Assembly (NCBI GenBank): GCA_030418545.1
Contig: QAIB01000002.1
Span: forward strand, 62,001-126,000
Source of the DNA: Xenophilus aerolatus
GTDB taxonomy: Bacteria; Pseudomonadota; Gammaproteobacteria; Burkholderiales; Burkholderiaceae_C
DNA: 64,000 nt
Direction of reading: 5' to 3'
This document shows positions 19,277 to 28,716 of the stretch, one piece after another (positions within the stretch are counted from its first letter, which is position 1; the number at the start of each line of letters is the position of its first letter). The notes beneath the pieces are model-generated. The model did no database searches. It saw only the letters and a program-made list of their open reading frames with translations, and had not been told where the DNA came from. The translations under genes and the position numbers were made by a program.

Positions 19277-20031
19277 GCGCGCCTGAATCCAAACGCCTCT
19301 TCACGCTGGAGGACTTCCACGTGGCCTACGGCACCGTGGAAGCGGTGCATGGTGTGGCGCTGCACATCGACGAGGGCGAAGTCGTCACCGTGATCGGTCC
19401 GAACGGCGCCGGCAAGAGCACCTTGCTCAACGCCGCGATGGGGCTGTTGCCTTCGCGCGGCGCGGTCACCTTCGATGGCGAGCACATCGCGCGCCCGAGC
19501 GTCGAGGCGATGGTGGCGCGCGGCGTGGCGCTGGTGCCCGAGCGCCGCGAGCTCTTCGGCGAGATGCCGGTCGAGGACAACCTGCTGCTGGGCGGCTTCT
19601 ACCGCTGGCGCACCGGCCGGCGCGACCAGCGCGCGCGCATGGACGAGGTCTTCGCCATCTTCCCGCGCCTGAAGGAGCGGCGCACCCAGCTGGCCAGCAC
19701 CCTGTCGGGCGGCGAGCGCCAGATGCTCGCCATCGGCCGCGCGCTGATGGCGCGCCCGCGCCTGCTCATGCTCGACGAGCCCTCGCTGGGCCTGGCGCCG
19801 CTGGTGGTGCGCGAGGTGCTGCAGGTGGTCGGCGCGCTGCGTACGCACGGCGTGTCGGTGCTGCTGGTGGAGCAGAACGCCCGCGCCGCACTGCAGGTGG
19901 CCGACCGGGGCTACGTGCTCGAGACCGGCAGCGTGGCGCTGCAGGGGCCTGCCCAGGCCTTGCTGAACGACCGCCGCATCATCGACACCTACCTGGGGCT
20001 GGGCAACCGCCACGCGGTGGCCGCCGCCTGA
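19273..20031 (+). CDS. ABC importer ATPase (LivF type)
   Basis: A 252-residue ATPase. Walker [10 protein letters not shown] near residues 41-49, signature LSGGERQ, Walker [14 protein letters not shown], and the family ending with [11 protein letters not shown]. It forms the second ATPase next to the fused LivG half. The start is coupled to the preceding stop (ATGA). This closes the importer; aroC follows after 88 bases behind its own promoter-like sequence. Confidence 0.92.
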   Translation: MSAPESKRLFTLEDFHVAYGTVEAVHGVALHIDEGEVVTVIGPNGAGKSTLLNAAMGLLPSRGAVTFDGEHIARPSVEAMVARGVALVPERRELFGEMPVEDNLLLGGFYRWRTGRRDQRARMDEVFAIFPRLKERRTQLASTLSGGERQMLAIGRALMARPRLLMLDEPSLGLAPLVVREVLQVVGALRTHGVSVLLVEQNARAALQVADRGYVLETGSVALQGPAQALLNDRRIIDTYLGLGNRHAVAAA

Positions 20032-20066
20032 AACCGGCCCTCTGGCGCCTGGGCCCTGCGACTTTG

Positions 20067-20076
20067 TTGGGATAAT
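20067..20076 (+). promoter_or_regulatory. Extended -10 promoter candidate for aroC
   Basis: A TTGGGATAAT sequence, close to an extended -10 box, lies 45-54 bases upstream of aroC; no convincing -35 box was found. The predicted start at about 20083 would fall next to the ATG of a tiny reading frame (20085-20123). Confidence 0.35.
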
Positions 20077-20084
20077 CCGCGGCC

Positions 20085-20123
20085 ATGAGCGACGTCTACC
20101 CGGCCTGCGGAACCCCACGATGA
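20085..20123 (+). other. Twelve-codon leader-like reading frame before aroC
   Basis: ATG 20085 opens a frame encoding [12 protein letters not shown] that stops at TGA 20121-20123, overlapping the aroC ATG as ATGA. This could couple aroC translation to a leader peptide or be chance. It has one Tyr and no aromatic run, so classical attenuation by aromatic amino acids is not obvious. Confidence 0.3.
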
Positions 20124-21253
20124 GCGGCAACACCTTCGGCACCCTGTTCGCCGTCACCAATTTCGGCGAGTCGCACGGGCCGGCCATCGGCTGCGTCATC
20201 GACGGCTGTCCGCCCGGCATGGCGCTGACGGAGGCGGACATCCAGGGCGACCTGGACCGCCGCCGCCCCGGCACCAGCCGCCACGTCACCCAGCGCAACG
20301 AGCCCGACGCGGTGCAGATCCTCTCGGGCGTGTACGAAGGCAAGACCACCGGCACGCCGATCGCGCTGCTGATCCAGAACACCGACCAGCGCAGCAAGGA
20401 CTACGGCGCCATCGCGCAGCAGTTCCGCCCCGGCCACGCCGACTACACCTACTGGAAGAAGTACGGCATCCGCGACCCGAGGGGCGGCGGCCGTTCGTCG
20501 GCCCGGCTCACCGCCCCCATGGTGGCGGCCGGTGCGGTGGCCAAGAAGTGGCTCTTCGAGCAGTACGGCACCGTGTTCCGAGGCTGCATGGCGCAGATCG
20601 GCGACATCGAGATTCCCTTCGCCTCGTGGGAGCACGTGCCGAACAACCCCTTCTTCGCGCCCATCGCCGACGTCGCGCCGCTCGAGTCGTACATGGATGC
20701 GCTGCGCAAGGCCGGCGATTCCTGCGGCGCGAAGATCCGCGTCACGGCCAGCGGCGTGCCCGTGGGCCTGGGCGAACCGCTCTTCGACAAGCTCGACGCC
20801 GACATCGCCTACGCGATGATGGGCATCAACGCCGTCAAGGGCGTCGAGATCGGCGCCGGCTTCGCCAGCGTCACGCAGCGCGGCACCACGCACGGCGACG
20901 GCATCGGCCCGGGCGGGCGCTTCGAGAGCAACAACGCGGGCGGCGTGCTCGGCGGCATCAGCACCGGGCAGGACCTGGAGGTGAGCATCGCCATCAAGCC
21001 CACCAGCTCGATCATCAGCCCGCGGCAGTCGGTCGACGTGCACGACAACCCGGTCGAGGTGATCACCAAGGGCCGGCACGACCCCTGCGTGGGCATCCGC
21101 GCCACGCCCATCGCCGAGGCCATGCTGGCCCTGGTGGTCATGGAACATGCGCTGCGCCAGCGCGCACAGAACGGTGACGTGGCGGGCCGCCGCCCTCGGG
21201 CCGACGCGGGGACCTCCGACGAGGTCGAAGGCCCGCAGTCGTCCTTCCTGTAG
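20120..21253 (+). CDS. aroC: Chorismate synthase
   Basis: A 377-residue FMN-dependent enzyme that converts EPSP to chorismate, the last step of the common aromatic pathway. Signature 1, [19 protein letters not shown], is at residues 15-33, RRRPG follows, signature 2 ([18 protein letters not shown]) is at about 114-131 and [14 protein letters not shown] lies further on. The last 20 residues (after RQRAQNGDV) are a variable tail. Its last base is shared with the GTG start of the next gene. The tie to the phenylacetate genes is by position only; it is a biosynthetic housekeeping gene. Confidence 0.97.
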   Translation: MSGNTFGTLFAVTNFGESHGPAIGCVIDGCPPGMALTEADIQGDLDRRRPGTSRHVTQRNEPDAVQILSGVYEGKTTGTPIALLIQNTDQRSKDYGAIAQQFRPGHADYTYWKKYGIRDPRGGGRSSARLTAPMVAAGAVAKKWLFEQYGTVFRGCMAQIGDIEIPFASWEHVPNNPFFAPIADVAPLESYMDALRKAGDSCGAKIRVTASGVPVGLGEPLFDKLDADIAYAMMGINAVKGVEIGAGFASVTQRGTTHGDGIGPGGRFESNNAGGVLGGISTGQDLEVSIAIKPTSSIISPRQSVDVHDNPVEVITKGRHDPCVGIRATPIAEAMLALVVMEHALRQRAQNGDVAGRRPRADAGTSDEVEGPQSSFL

Positions 21254-22449
21254 TGTCCGGCCCGGCGGCATCTGCGCCGGCCGGGCGCAGTCCGCTCCTC
21301 GCGTTCGCGGGCCTGTCGGCCAGCTACTTCGCGCACATCGGCTTCTTCAACCCCTACCTGCCGCTGTGGCTGCAGAGCCTGGGGCTGCCGATCTTCACCA
21401 TCAGCCTGCTGACCTCCGTGCAGTCCTTCACGCGGGTGTTCGCACCCTACGCCTGGGGCGCGCTGAGCGATCACCTGGGCGACCGCGTGAAGCTGCTGCG
21501 CATCAGCGCCGCCGTCGCGCTGGTCGCGTCCTTCGGGCTGCTGTGGCATGGCGGCGCGTGGTGGGTCTTCATCGTGCTGCTGGTGATGTTCGTGCACACC
21601 GGCTCGATGATGTCGCTCACCGAGGCGGCCCTGGCGCAGCTGGTGGCCGGCGACTGGGGCCGCTACGGGCGCATCCGGCTGTGCGGCTCGGCCGGTTTCC
21701 TCGTCACGGTGTTCGTGGCGGGCGAATGGTTCGACCGCTTCGGCATGGGCCACTTCCCCGGCTGGGCCTCGATCACGCTGGCGCTGGTGCTCGTCGCAAC
21801 GCTGCGCCTGCCCGAGATGCGGGAGCCACCGGCCGCGCGCGGCGCGCCGCGCGTGCCGGTGCTGCCCGTGCTGCGGCAGCCGGCGGTGCGTTGGTTCTTC
21901 GTGTCGCTGTTCTTCCATGTGATGGCGCATTTCTCCGTCTACGGCTTCATCTCGCTGTACCTGGACGCCCTGGGCTACAGCAAGGGGACCATCGGCGCGC
22001 TGTGGGCCGTCTCCGTGGTGGCCGAGATCGCCTGGTTCGGCCTCCAGGGCCGCGTCATCGGCCGCCTGTCGATGCCGCAGTGGCTGCTGCTGTGCGGGGT
22101 GGCGACGGTGCTGCGGCTCGGCATGACGGCCTGGGCCGCCCATTGGTTGTGGGCGCTGGTTGTGGCGCAACTGCTGCATGCGCTGTCCTTCGCGGCGCAC
22201 CACACGACCTGCGTGGCGCTGGTGTCGCGGCATTTCCCCGGCCAGCTGCGGGGGCGGGGTCAGGCACTCTTCACGGTGATCGGCTATGGTTTCGGTGGCG
22301 TGATCGGCGTGCTGGCCGGCGGTGCCGCCGCGCAGCGCTTCGGCTTCGTCGCGATGTTCGGGGCCGCCACCCTGCTGGCACTGGTGGCCACGGCGTGCGC
22401 GTGGCGCACACTGCGTCTCGAAACGCCTCCTGCGCCTTCCCCTGCCTGA
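21253..22449 (+). CDS. MFS transporter (3-phenylpropionate carrier-like)
   Basis: A 398-residue, 12-helix carrier of the MFS_1_like group that includes HcaT-type phenylpropionate transporters; the early helix FAGLSASYFAHIGFFNPYLPLWL, the RVFAPYAWGALSDHLGDR loop and the RLCGSAGFL segment fit. The substrate is not proven. It starts at GTG sharing one base with the aroC stop; the start is uncertain by a few codons, and a Met is absent in the first 100 residues. Expression appears coupled to aroC. Confidence 0.85.
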   Translation: MSGPAASAPAGRSPLLAFAGLSASYFAHIGFFNPYLPLWLQSLGLPIFTISLLTSVQSFTRVFAPYAWGALSDHLGDRVKLLRISAAVALVASFGLLWHGGAWWVFIVLLVMFVHTGSMMSLTEAALAQLVAGDWGRYGRIRLCGSAGFLVTVFVAGEWFDRFGMGHFPGWASITLALVLVATLRLPEMREPPAARGAPRVPVLPVLRQPAVRWFFVSLFFHVMAHFSVYGFISLYLDALGYSKGTIGALWAVSVVAEIAWFGLQGRVIGRLSMPQWLLLCGVATVLRLGMTAWAAHWLWALVVAQLLHALSFAAHHTTCVALVSRHFPGQLRGRGQALFTVIGYGFGGVIGVLAGGAAAQRFGFVAMFGAATLLALVATACAWRTLRLETPPAPSPA

Positions 22450-22477
22450 GACCGCTCCTCCACGAAAGCCCGAACGG

Positions 22478-23068
22478 ATGTTCTCCCTGCCACCGGCCAT
22501 CCAGGCCCTGATCCTCTCCAACGTCATCCTGTATTTCGCGCAGGGCATGGTGCCGGGCCTCACGCCGGCGCTGGCGCTGTGGCCCATCGGCTCGGGCGAG
22601 TTCGCGCCCTGGCAGCTGCTGAGCTACGCCTTCCTGCACGGCGGCCTCACGCACCTGCTGTTCAACATGCTGGGCTTGTGGATGTTCGGCGCCGACCTGG
22701 AGCGCGTGTGGGGTTCGCGCCGGCTGCTGGTGTTCTACGTGGTGAGCGTGCTGGGCGCCGCCGTGGCGCAGCTGGCGGTGGCGGCGGCCAGCGGCGGCAT
22801 GTACCCGACGGTGGGCGCCTCGGGGGGCCTGTTCGGCATCCTGGTGGGCTTTGCGATGATGTTCCCGACGCGCAAGATCGTGCCGCTCATCCCGCCGATC
22901 CCGATGCCGGCGCCGGTCTTCGTGGCACTGTACGGTGGGCTGGAGCTCTTCTTCGGCGTGACCGGCAGCTTCGCCGGCGTCGCGCATTTCGCCCACCTGG
23001 GCGGCCTGGCCGCGGGCTGGCTGCTCATCCGCTACTGGCGCGGCCAGCCGCCGTTCCCGCGCCGCTGA
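22478..23068 (+). CDS. Rhomboid-family intramembrane serine protease
   Basis: A 196-residue six-helix protein with the rhomboid catalytic dyad: Ser115 in GASGG and His173 in HFAHLGG. Asn63 (HLLFNMLGLWMFG) is the oxyanion-type residue and ERVWGS the L1-loop motif. It cleaves transmembrane substrates; the target is unknown. Start ATG 22478 gives the common N-terminus (PPAIQALILSNVILYF). It sits 28 bases after the MFS gene and 23 before an aldo/keto reductase, probably in one transcript. Confidence 0.92.
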   Translation: MFSLPPAIQALILSNVILYFAQGMVPGLTPALALWPIGSGEFAPWQLLSYAFLHGGLTHLLFNMLGLWMFGADLERVWGSRRLLVFYVVSVLGAAVAQLAVAAASGGMYPTVGASGGLFGILVGFAMMFPTRKIVPLIPPIPMPAPVFVALYGGLELFFGVTGSFAGVAHFAHLGGLAAGWLLIRYWRGQPPFPRR

Positions 23069-23091
23069 ACCGTTTCGTTCGAGGATTCGCC

Positions 23092-24117
23092 ATGCACTAC
23101 ACCCGCCTGGGCCGCACCGGCCTCACCGTCTCGCGCATCGCGCTGGGCATGATGACCTATGGCACGCCGGCCTGGCGGCCCTGGGTGATGGAAGAGGGCC
23201 CCTCGCGCGAGGTGGTGAAGCACGCCGTCGACCTGGGCATCAACTTCTTCGACACCGCCGACATGTACTCGGCCGGCGAGTCCGAGGTGCTCACCGGCAA
23301 GTTCGTGCGCGAGTTCTGCCGCCGCGAAGAGGTGGTGATCGCCACCAAGGTCTACTACCCCGTCTCGCTCGACTTCAAGGGCGGCAACAGCGCGGCGGCC
23401 AAGCCCGACCGCGTGCCCAACATGGACGGCCTGTCGCGCAAGCGCCTCTTCCATGCGGTGGATGCGTCGCTGAAGCGCCTGGGCACCGACTACATCGACC
23501 TCTGGCAGATCCACCGCCTCGACCACGGCACGCCGGTCGAGGAGACGATGGAGGCGCTGCACGACATCGTGAAGAGCGGCAAGGTGCGCTACATCGGCGG
23601 CAGCAGCATGTTCGCCTGGCAGTTCGCCAAGGCGCAGCAGGTGGCCAAGGAGAACGGCTGGACGCGCTTCGTCTCGATGCAGAACCACTACAACCTGGTC
23701 TACCGCGAAGAAGAGCGCGAGATGATCCCGTTGTGCCACGACCAGGGCGTGGGCCTCATCCCCTGGAGCCCGCTGGCGCGCGGCTTCCTGGCCGGAAACC
23801 GCAAGAGCGACGACAAGACCGCTGGCCAGACGAGCCGCGCGCAGACCGACGACATCGCGCAGAAGTACTACTACAACGACGGCGACTTCGAGGTGGTCGA
23901 GGTGCTGTCGCGCCTGGCCGCGGCGCGGGGCGTATCCAACGCGACGCTGGCCTATGCCTGGCTGCTGCACAAGGGCATCACCGGCCCGATCGTCGGCGCG
24001 AGCAAGACCTGGCAGCTCGACCAGGCGGTGGCGGCGCTCGACGTCGCCCTGTCGGCCGAGGAGATCGCGCAGCTCGAAGCGCCGTACCGGCCGCACCCGA
24101 TCCTCGGGCACGTCTGA
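23092..24117 (+). CDS. Aldo/keto reductase
   Basis: A 341-residue TIM-barrel NADPH oxidoreductase. The catalytic tetrad is visible as Asp54, Tyr59, Lys86 and His141 (FDTADMY, IATKVYY, WQIHRLDH). It resembles the YajO/YghZ class of AKRs that act on sugar- or aldehyde-type carbonyls; the natural substrate is not evident. It ends 13 bases before the end of the convergent PfkB kinase gene, with no clear terminator between. Confidence 0.9.
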   Translation: MHYTRLGRTGLTVSRIALGMMTYGTPAWRPWVMEEGPSREVVKHAVDLGINFFDTADMYSAGESEVLTGKFVREFCRREEVVIATKVYYPVSLDFKGGNSAAAKPDRVPNMDGLSRKRLFHAVDASLKRLGTDYIDLWQIHRLDHGTPVEETMEALHDIVKSGKVRYIGGSSMFAWQFAKAQQVAKENGWTRFVSMQNHYNLVYREEEREMIPLCHDQGVGLIPWSPLARGFLAGNRKSDDKTAGQTSRAQTDDIAQKYYYNDGDFEVVEVLSRLAAARGVSNATLAYAWLLHKGITGPIVGASKTWQLDQAVAALDVALSAEEIAQLEAPYRPHPILGHV

Positions 24118-24130
24118 GAACGGGCGGGGC

Positions 24131-25057
24131 TCAGTCCAGCTCGCCCCGCCGCGGCATGTCCGCCCCGCGGCGCGAACAGGTGATCGACGCCGCCCGCGCC
24201 GCGAAGCGCAGCAGCGCCGCCATGCGTGGCACGTCCAGCGCATCGAGCGCCTCGGCCGACAGCCCGTCGTGTTCGGCCAGCCAGGCCAGGATGGCGGCCT
24301 GGAAGGTGTCGCCGGCGCCCACGGTGTCGATCACGTCCACCAGCAGCGACTGTGCTGTCGCGTGGCCGTTGCGGTTCCAGGCCTCGCTGCCTGTGGCGCC
24401 GCGCGTCACCACCACCAGGCGGGCGCCGGCGTCGAGCCAGCGCAGCGCGACGTGCGCCGGCGCTTCGTCGGGGTAGAGCAGGCCGAGGTCCTCGTCGCTC
24501 ACCTTCACCACGTGCGCGAGCGCCGCCATCTCCTGCACCACCGTGCGCCAGCGCGTCAGGTCGGGCTCGACGTTCAGCCGCACGTTGGGGTCGTAGGCCA
24601 CGAGCCGGCGCGTGCGTTCGCGTGCGGCCAGCGCGCGCAGGGCCGAGGCGACCGGCTCCACCACCATCGTGTACGAGCCGAACTGCAGCACGCGCGCCTC
24701 GTCGGGCAGGGCAGGCAGGGCCGCGGCGTCGAGCATGCGATCCGCCGCGCCGTGCCCGTGGAAGGCATAGCTGGGCACGCCGGTGTGGCCCACCGTGACC
24801 ACGCTGAGCGTGGTCGGCGCGGCGCTGCGCACCACCAGCGCGGTGCCCACGCCCTCGTCGCGCAGCGCCTGCATCAGGCGCTCGCCCGGCACGTCCTGCG
24901 ACAGGCCGGCGAGGAATTGCACCGGCTGCGCCAGCCGTGCCAGCCCCACCGCGACGTTGAACGGCGAGCCCCCCACGCGCGCGTCGAGCAGCAGCCCGGT
25001 GGGCGTGCTGTCGCGCACGTAGACATCCATCAGTGCTTCACCGCAGACAACGAACAT
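24131..25057 (-). CDS. PfkB-family sugar kinase (probable fructokinase)
   Basis: A 308-residue ribokinase-fold kinase. Signature 1 is GGSPFNVAVGLARL (residues 29-42) and signature 2 DTVGAGDTF with the catalytic Asp250 in GAGD. The N-terminus VVCGEALMDVYV is typical of fructokinases. Being 77 bases downstream of a sugar-binding protein in an importer operon, it should phosphorylate the imported sugar; fructose fits the Frc-like system, ribose is an alternative. The true start is ATG 25057; the frame runs open for a long way upstream without coding. Confidence 0.88.
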   Translation of the reverse strand: MFVVCGEALMDVYVRDSTPTGLLLDARVGGSPFNVAVGLARLAQPVQFLAGLSQDVPGERLMQALRDEGVGTALVVRSAAPTTLSVVTVGHTGVPSYAFHGHGAADRMLDAAALPALPDEARVLQFGSYTMVVEPVASALRALAARERTRRLVAYDPNVRLNVEPDLTRWRTVVQEMAALAHVVKVSDEDLGLLYPDEAPAHVALRWLDAGARLVVVTRGATGSEAWNRNGHATAQSLLVDVIDTVGAGDTFQAAILAWLAEHDGLSAEALDALDVPRMAALLRFAARAASITCSRRGADMPRRGELD

Positions 25058-25134
25058 CGCAAAGCTTCCTCGGTTGTAGGGCACTCCGGCCGCCGCCGGG
25101 CCGCCCCCAAGGCGGCCGGGCGTCAGGCGGTCGC

Positions 25135-26073
25135 TCAGCGTGGGGCCGACCAGCCCTTGTAGTCCTTCACGTTCGCGCGCGTGATCAGCGTGGAGGGCAG
25201 CAGCGTCATCTGCTGCGCGGGCTTCTTGCCGTTGAGCACGTCCTGGCCGATCTCCACCGCCTTCTGGGCGATCATGTACGGGTCCTGGCTGGCCGAGGCC
25301 TGCACCTGGGTGTCGCTCTTGAGCGCGGTCTCGATGTCGGGTGCGCCGTCCACCGAGGTGATGACGATGTTCTTGCGGTTCAGCTGCCGGGCCGCCAGGT
25401 CGGTGCCCACGGCCTGCGGGTCGTTGATGGCGAACACGGCGTCGATCTTGGGGAAGCGCGTGAGGTGGCTCTGCATCACGTTCAGGCCGCCTTCGCGCGA
25501 GCCCTTGCCGTCCTGGTCGTCCGACAGGATCTTGATGTCGGGCGACTTCTTCAGCACCGCCTTGCAGCCGTTCACCCGGTCGATCACCGCCGACACCTGC
25601 GGGCCGTTCTGGATGATCACGTTGCCCTTGCCGCCGAGCTTCTCGACGATGTACTGGCAGGCGATCTCGCCGGCCTGCACGTTGTTGGTCTGCACCGTGG
25701 CGTCGGCACCGTTGGCGGCCACGTCCACGCCCACCACGGCGATGCCCGCCTTCTTGGCCTTCACCAGCGCGGGCTCGATGGCCTTCGCGTCGACGGCGTT
25801 CACCAGGATCAGGTTCACGCCGGCGGCGATGAAGCCGTCGATCTGCGAGAACTGCTTGTTCAGGTCGTAATCGGCCGACAGTGCCGTGACCTTGGCGTTC
25901 GGGTTGAGCTGCTTGACCTTGGCCTCGGCGCCCTTGGCGAGCGAGACGAAGAAGGGGTTGCCCAGCGAGCCGAGCGTGATGCCCACGCTCTTGATCTGCT
26001 GCTGCGCCTGGGCCGCGAGCGGCAGGGCGGCGGAGGCGGCCGCGACGGCCAGGGCGACGAGGTGTTTGCGCAT
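25135..26073 (-). CDS. Sugar ABC importer binding protein (FrcB/RbsB type)
   Basis: A 312-residue periplasmic binding protein with a Sec signal peptide (MRKHLVALAVAAASAALPLAAQA). The mature protein follows the Peripla_BP_4 pattern: GSLGNPFFVSLAKGAEAK, LILVNAVDAKAIEP, SVDGAPD. It matches FrcB-type proteins better than ribose RbsB in its opening (KSVGITLGSLGNPFF), but specificity cannot be decided by eye. SD AAGGAGAC precedes the start. Order in the operon is regulator, ATPase, permease, binding protein, kinase. Confidence 0.9.
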   Translation of the reverse strand: MRKHLVALAVAAASAALPLAAQAQQQIKSVGITLGSLGNPFFVSLAKGAEAKVKQLNPNAKVTALSADYDLNKQFSQIDGFIAAGVNLILVNAVDAKAIEPALVKAKKAGIAVVGVDVAANGADATVQTNNVQAGEIACQYIVEKLGGKGNVIIQNGPQVSAVIDRVNGCKAVLKKSPDIKILSDDQDGKGSREGGLNVMQSHLTRFPKIDAVFAINDPQAVGTDLAARQLNRKNIVITSVDGAPDIETALKSDTQVQASASQDPYMIAQKAVEIGQDVLNGKKPAQQMTLLPSTLITRANVKDYKGWSAPR

Positions 26074-26130
26074 GGAATGTCTCCTTGATTGAGCGCTGAC
26101 GGGAAGAAAGAGCGAAGAGCCGTGGGACCT

Positions 26131-27129
26131 TCAGGTCCTTGCGGCGTCCTTGCGGCGGTAGCGGTCGAGGGCGACGGCGCCGATGATCACCAGGCCCTTG
26201 ACGATGTACTGCCAGATGTCCGAGACACCCATCAGGATCAGGCCGTTGGTCAGCACCGCGATGATCAGCGCGCCGATCAACGTGCCCAGGATGGAGCCGG
26301 TGCCGCCGACCAGGCTGGTGCCGCCGAGCACCACCGCGGCGATCGCGTCGAGCTCGTAGGACATGCCCAGCGTGGTGCCGTTGGCGGCATACAGCCGGGC
26401 CGAGGCCATCACCCCGCCCAGGCCCGACAGCAGGCCCGACATCGCATACACGAAGAGCAGCACGGCCCACACCTTGATGCCCGCCAGGCGCGCCGCTTCC
26501 GCATTGCCGCCGACCGAGTAGATGTTCAGGCCCAGCACCGTGCGGCGCAGGATGAACCACGAGATCGCGATGACGGCGAAGGCGATGATCACCAGGCAGG
26601 GGATGCCGAACACATCGCCGTTGCCGATGAAGGCGAAGGGCAGCTGCGGGTTGAAGACCGTGTTGTCGCCCGCCAGCAGGCGTGCGATGCCGCGCACCGC
26701 GGTGAGCGAGCCCAGCGTCACGATGAAGGGCTGCAGCTTCACGACCGAGATCAGGAACCCGTTGATCAGGCCGAACAGCAGCCCGCAGCCCATGCCGGCG
26801 GCGATGCCCAGCATGCCCAGCCCGGGGATGTTCGACACCAGCATCGCGGCCACCGCCGAGGCGGCCAGGATCGAGCCCACCGACAGGTCGATGCCTGCGG
26901 TGAGGATCACGAAGGTCATGCCGGCCGCCAGCACGATGTTGATCGAGGCCTGCTGCGTGATGATCGACAGGTTCTGCAGGCTCGCGAAGTTCTCGGTGCC
27001 CAGGCCGAAGCCCACGCACAGCAGCACCAGCACGGGCAGCATGCCCAGCGCGCGCAGGATTTCCTTGCCGCGCGCGCTGGCGGCGGGGCCGGCCACGGGG
27101 GCCGCGGATGCGGTGAGTGGGGCGTTCAT
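26131..27129 (-). CDS. Sugar ABC importer permease (FrcC/RbsC type)
   Basis: A 332-residue permease of the ribose/fructose class with about ten helices. The EAA-like cytoplasmic segment VGGNAEAARLAGIKV and the helix AILAASAVAAMLVSN are typical, as is TAGIDLSVGSILA. It has an Ala-rich cytoplasmic N-tail. It sits 33 bases after the ATPase gene and 57 before the binding-protein gene. Confidence 0.9.
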   Translation of the reverse strand: MNAPLTASAAPVAGPAASARGKEILRALGMLPVLVLLCVGFGLGTENFASLQNLSIITQQASINIVLAAGMTFVILTAGIDLSVGSILAASAVAAMLVSNIPGLGMLGIAAGMGCGLLFGLINGFLISVVKLQPFIVTLGSLTAVRGIARLLAGDNTVFNPQLPFAFIGNGDVFGIPCLVIIAFAVIAISWFILRRTVLGLNIYSVGGNAEAARLAGIKVWAVLLFVYAMSGLLSGLGGVMASARLYAANGTTLGMSYELDAIAAVVLGGTSLVGGTGSILGTLIGALIIAVLTNGLILMGVSDIWQYIVKGLVIIGAVALDRYRRKDAART

Positions 27130-27162
27130 GGGCTGTCTCCTTGATCGTTCGTTCGGGTTGTG

Positions 27163-28716
27163 TCAGTGCAGCGTCGGCGCCTCGCCGGGCACTGCGGCGC
27201 CGGTGGCCAGGGCGACGATGTTTTCCTGCGTGATGGGCAGGCCGCTCGCGCCGCCCACCTCGCCGACCAGTCGGCCTTCGCGCATCACGACCACGCGGTC
27301 GCACACGCCGACGATCTCGGGCAGCTCGCTGGAGATCACCAGCACCGCCATGCCGCGCCGCGCCAGCTCGTCGATGAGGCGGTAGATCTCGCTCTTGGCG
27401 CCGATGTCCACGCCGCGCGTCGGCTCGTCGAGGATCAGCACGCGCGGGCCCACCTCGAGCAGGCGCGCGAGCAGCACCTTCTGCTGGTTGCCGCCCGAGA
27501 GCGCGCCCACGTTCACGCGCGGCGAGGCCACGCGGATCGACAGCTGGCGGATGGCGTCGATGGCGCGCTTGACGGCGCGCCGGCCGTCCATCACGCCGCC
27601 GGCCCTGGCGTCGCGCGGGCTCACCATCACGTTGATGTTGTCGCGCACCGAGAGGTCGAGGAACAGGCCGTTGCCCTTGCGGTCCTCGGTGAGGTAGAGG
27701 ATGCCGTTGCGGATCGCGTCGCCGGGCTGGCGGATGTCGAGCCGGGGGCCGGCGCCGTTGAGCCGCACCTCGCCGGCCGTGGCTGGGTCGGCGCCGAAGA
27801 CCAGGCGCGCGAGTTCGGTGCGGCCGGCGCCGACCAGGCCGGCCAGGCCCAGCACCTCGCCCGCATGCAGCTGGAAGCTGCAGCCGCGCACGCGCCGGCC
27901 GTCGGCCAGGTCGGTCACGGTGAGTGCCACCTCGCCCGTGTGCTGGCCGTGGTGCTCCTTGCGGTAGAAGCCCGAGAGGTCGCGCCCGACCATCATCTTC
28001 ACGAGCTTGTCGCGCGAGAGCTCAGCGCGGCTCAGGGTGCCGACGTAGGTGCCGTCGCGCAGCACCGTCACCTCGTCGGCGAGCTCGTCGATCTCGTCCA
28101 TGCGGTGGCTGATGTAGAGGATGGCCAGGCCTTCGGCGCGCAGGCGACGGATCAGGGCGAACAGGCGCTCCGTCTCGTGCGTCGACAGCGGCGTGGTCGG
28201 CTCGTCCATGACCAGGATGCGGCAGTCGAACTGCACCGCCCGGGCGATCTCCACCAGCTGGCGCTGTGCGATCGAGAGTTGCGCCACCGTGGTGTTCGGA
28301 CCGAAGTCGGCGCCCAGGCGTTCCAGCGTGCCGGCGCACGCGGCCGCCATGCCGGCGCGGTCGACCGTCGGGCCCTTGGTCATCGGCCGGCCCATGAAGA
28401 TGTTCTCGGCCACGCTCAGGTTGGGCGCCAGGCTCAGCTCCTGATAGATCACCGACACGCCGAGGTTCTTGGCGTCGATCGGGCCCTCGATGCGGGCCGG
28501 CTGGCCGCCGATGCGGATCTCGGCGCCGGGGTCGGGCAGGTAGGCGCCCGAGAGGATCTTCATCAGCGTCGACTTGCCCGCGCCGTTCTCGCCCATCAGC
28601 GCGTGGATCTGCCCCGCACGGGCGGTGAGCTGCACGTCCCGCAGCGCCTTCACGCCCGGGAAGGTCTTGGAGATGCCGCGCAGCTCGAGCAGCGGCGCCG
28701 CCGGGGTTTTATGCAT
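27163..28716 (-). CDS. Sugar ABC importer ATPase (FrcA/RbsA type)
   Basis: A 517-residue protein with two ABC cassettes in tandem. Cassette 1 has Walker [10 protein letters not shown] and LSIAQRQ as variant signature; cassette 2 has the degenerate Walker A (GLVGAGRTE) typical of the second half and signature LSGGNQQK, with [11 protein letters not shown] as Walker B. The start at ATG 28716 overlaps the end of the upstream ROK regulator by eight bases, so translation of the two is coupled. Two full nucleotide sites with one degenerate is normal for this family. Confidence 0.92.
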   Translation of the reverse strand: MHKTPAAPLLELRGISKTFPGVKALRDVQLTARAGQIHALMGENGAGKSTLMKILSGAYLPDPGAEIRIGGQPARIEGPIDAKNLGVSVIYQELSLAPNLSVAENIFMGRPMTKGPTVDRAGMAAACAGTLERLGADFGPNTTVAQLSIAQRQLVEIARAVQFDCRILVMDEPTTPLSTHETERLFALIRRLRAEGLAILYISHRMDEIDELADEVTVLRDGTYVGTLSRAELSRDKLVKMMVGRDLSGFYRKEHHGQHTGEVALTVTDLADGRRVRGCSFQLHAGEVLGLAGLVGAGRTELARLVFGADPATAGEVRLNGAGPRLDIRQPGDAIRNGILYLTEDRKGNGLFLDLSVRDNINVMVSPRDARAGGVMDGRRAVKRAIDAIRQLSIRVASPRVNVGALSGGNQQKVLLARLLEVGPRVLILDEPTRGVDIGAKSEIYRLIDELARRGMAVLVISSELPEIVGVCDRVVVMREGRLVGEVGGASGLPITQENIVALATGAAVPGEAPTLH

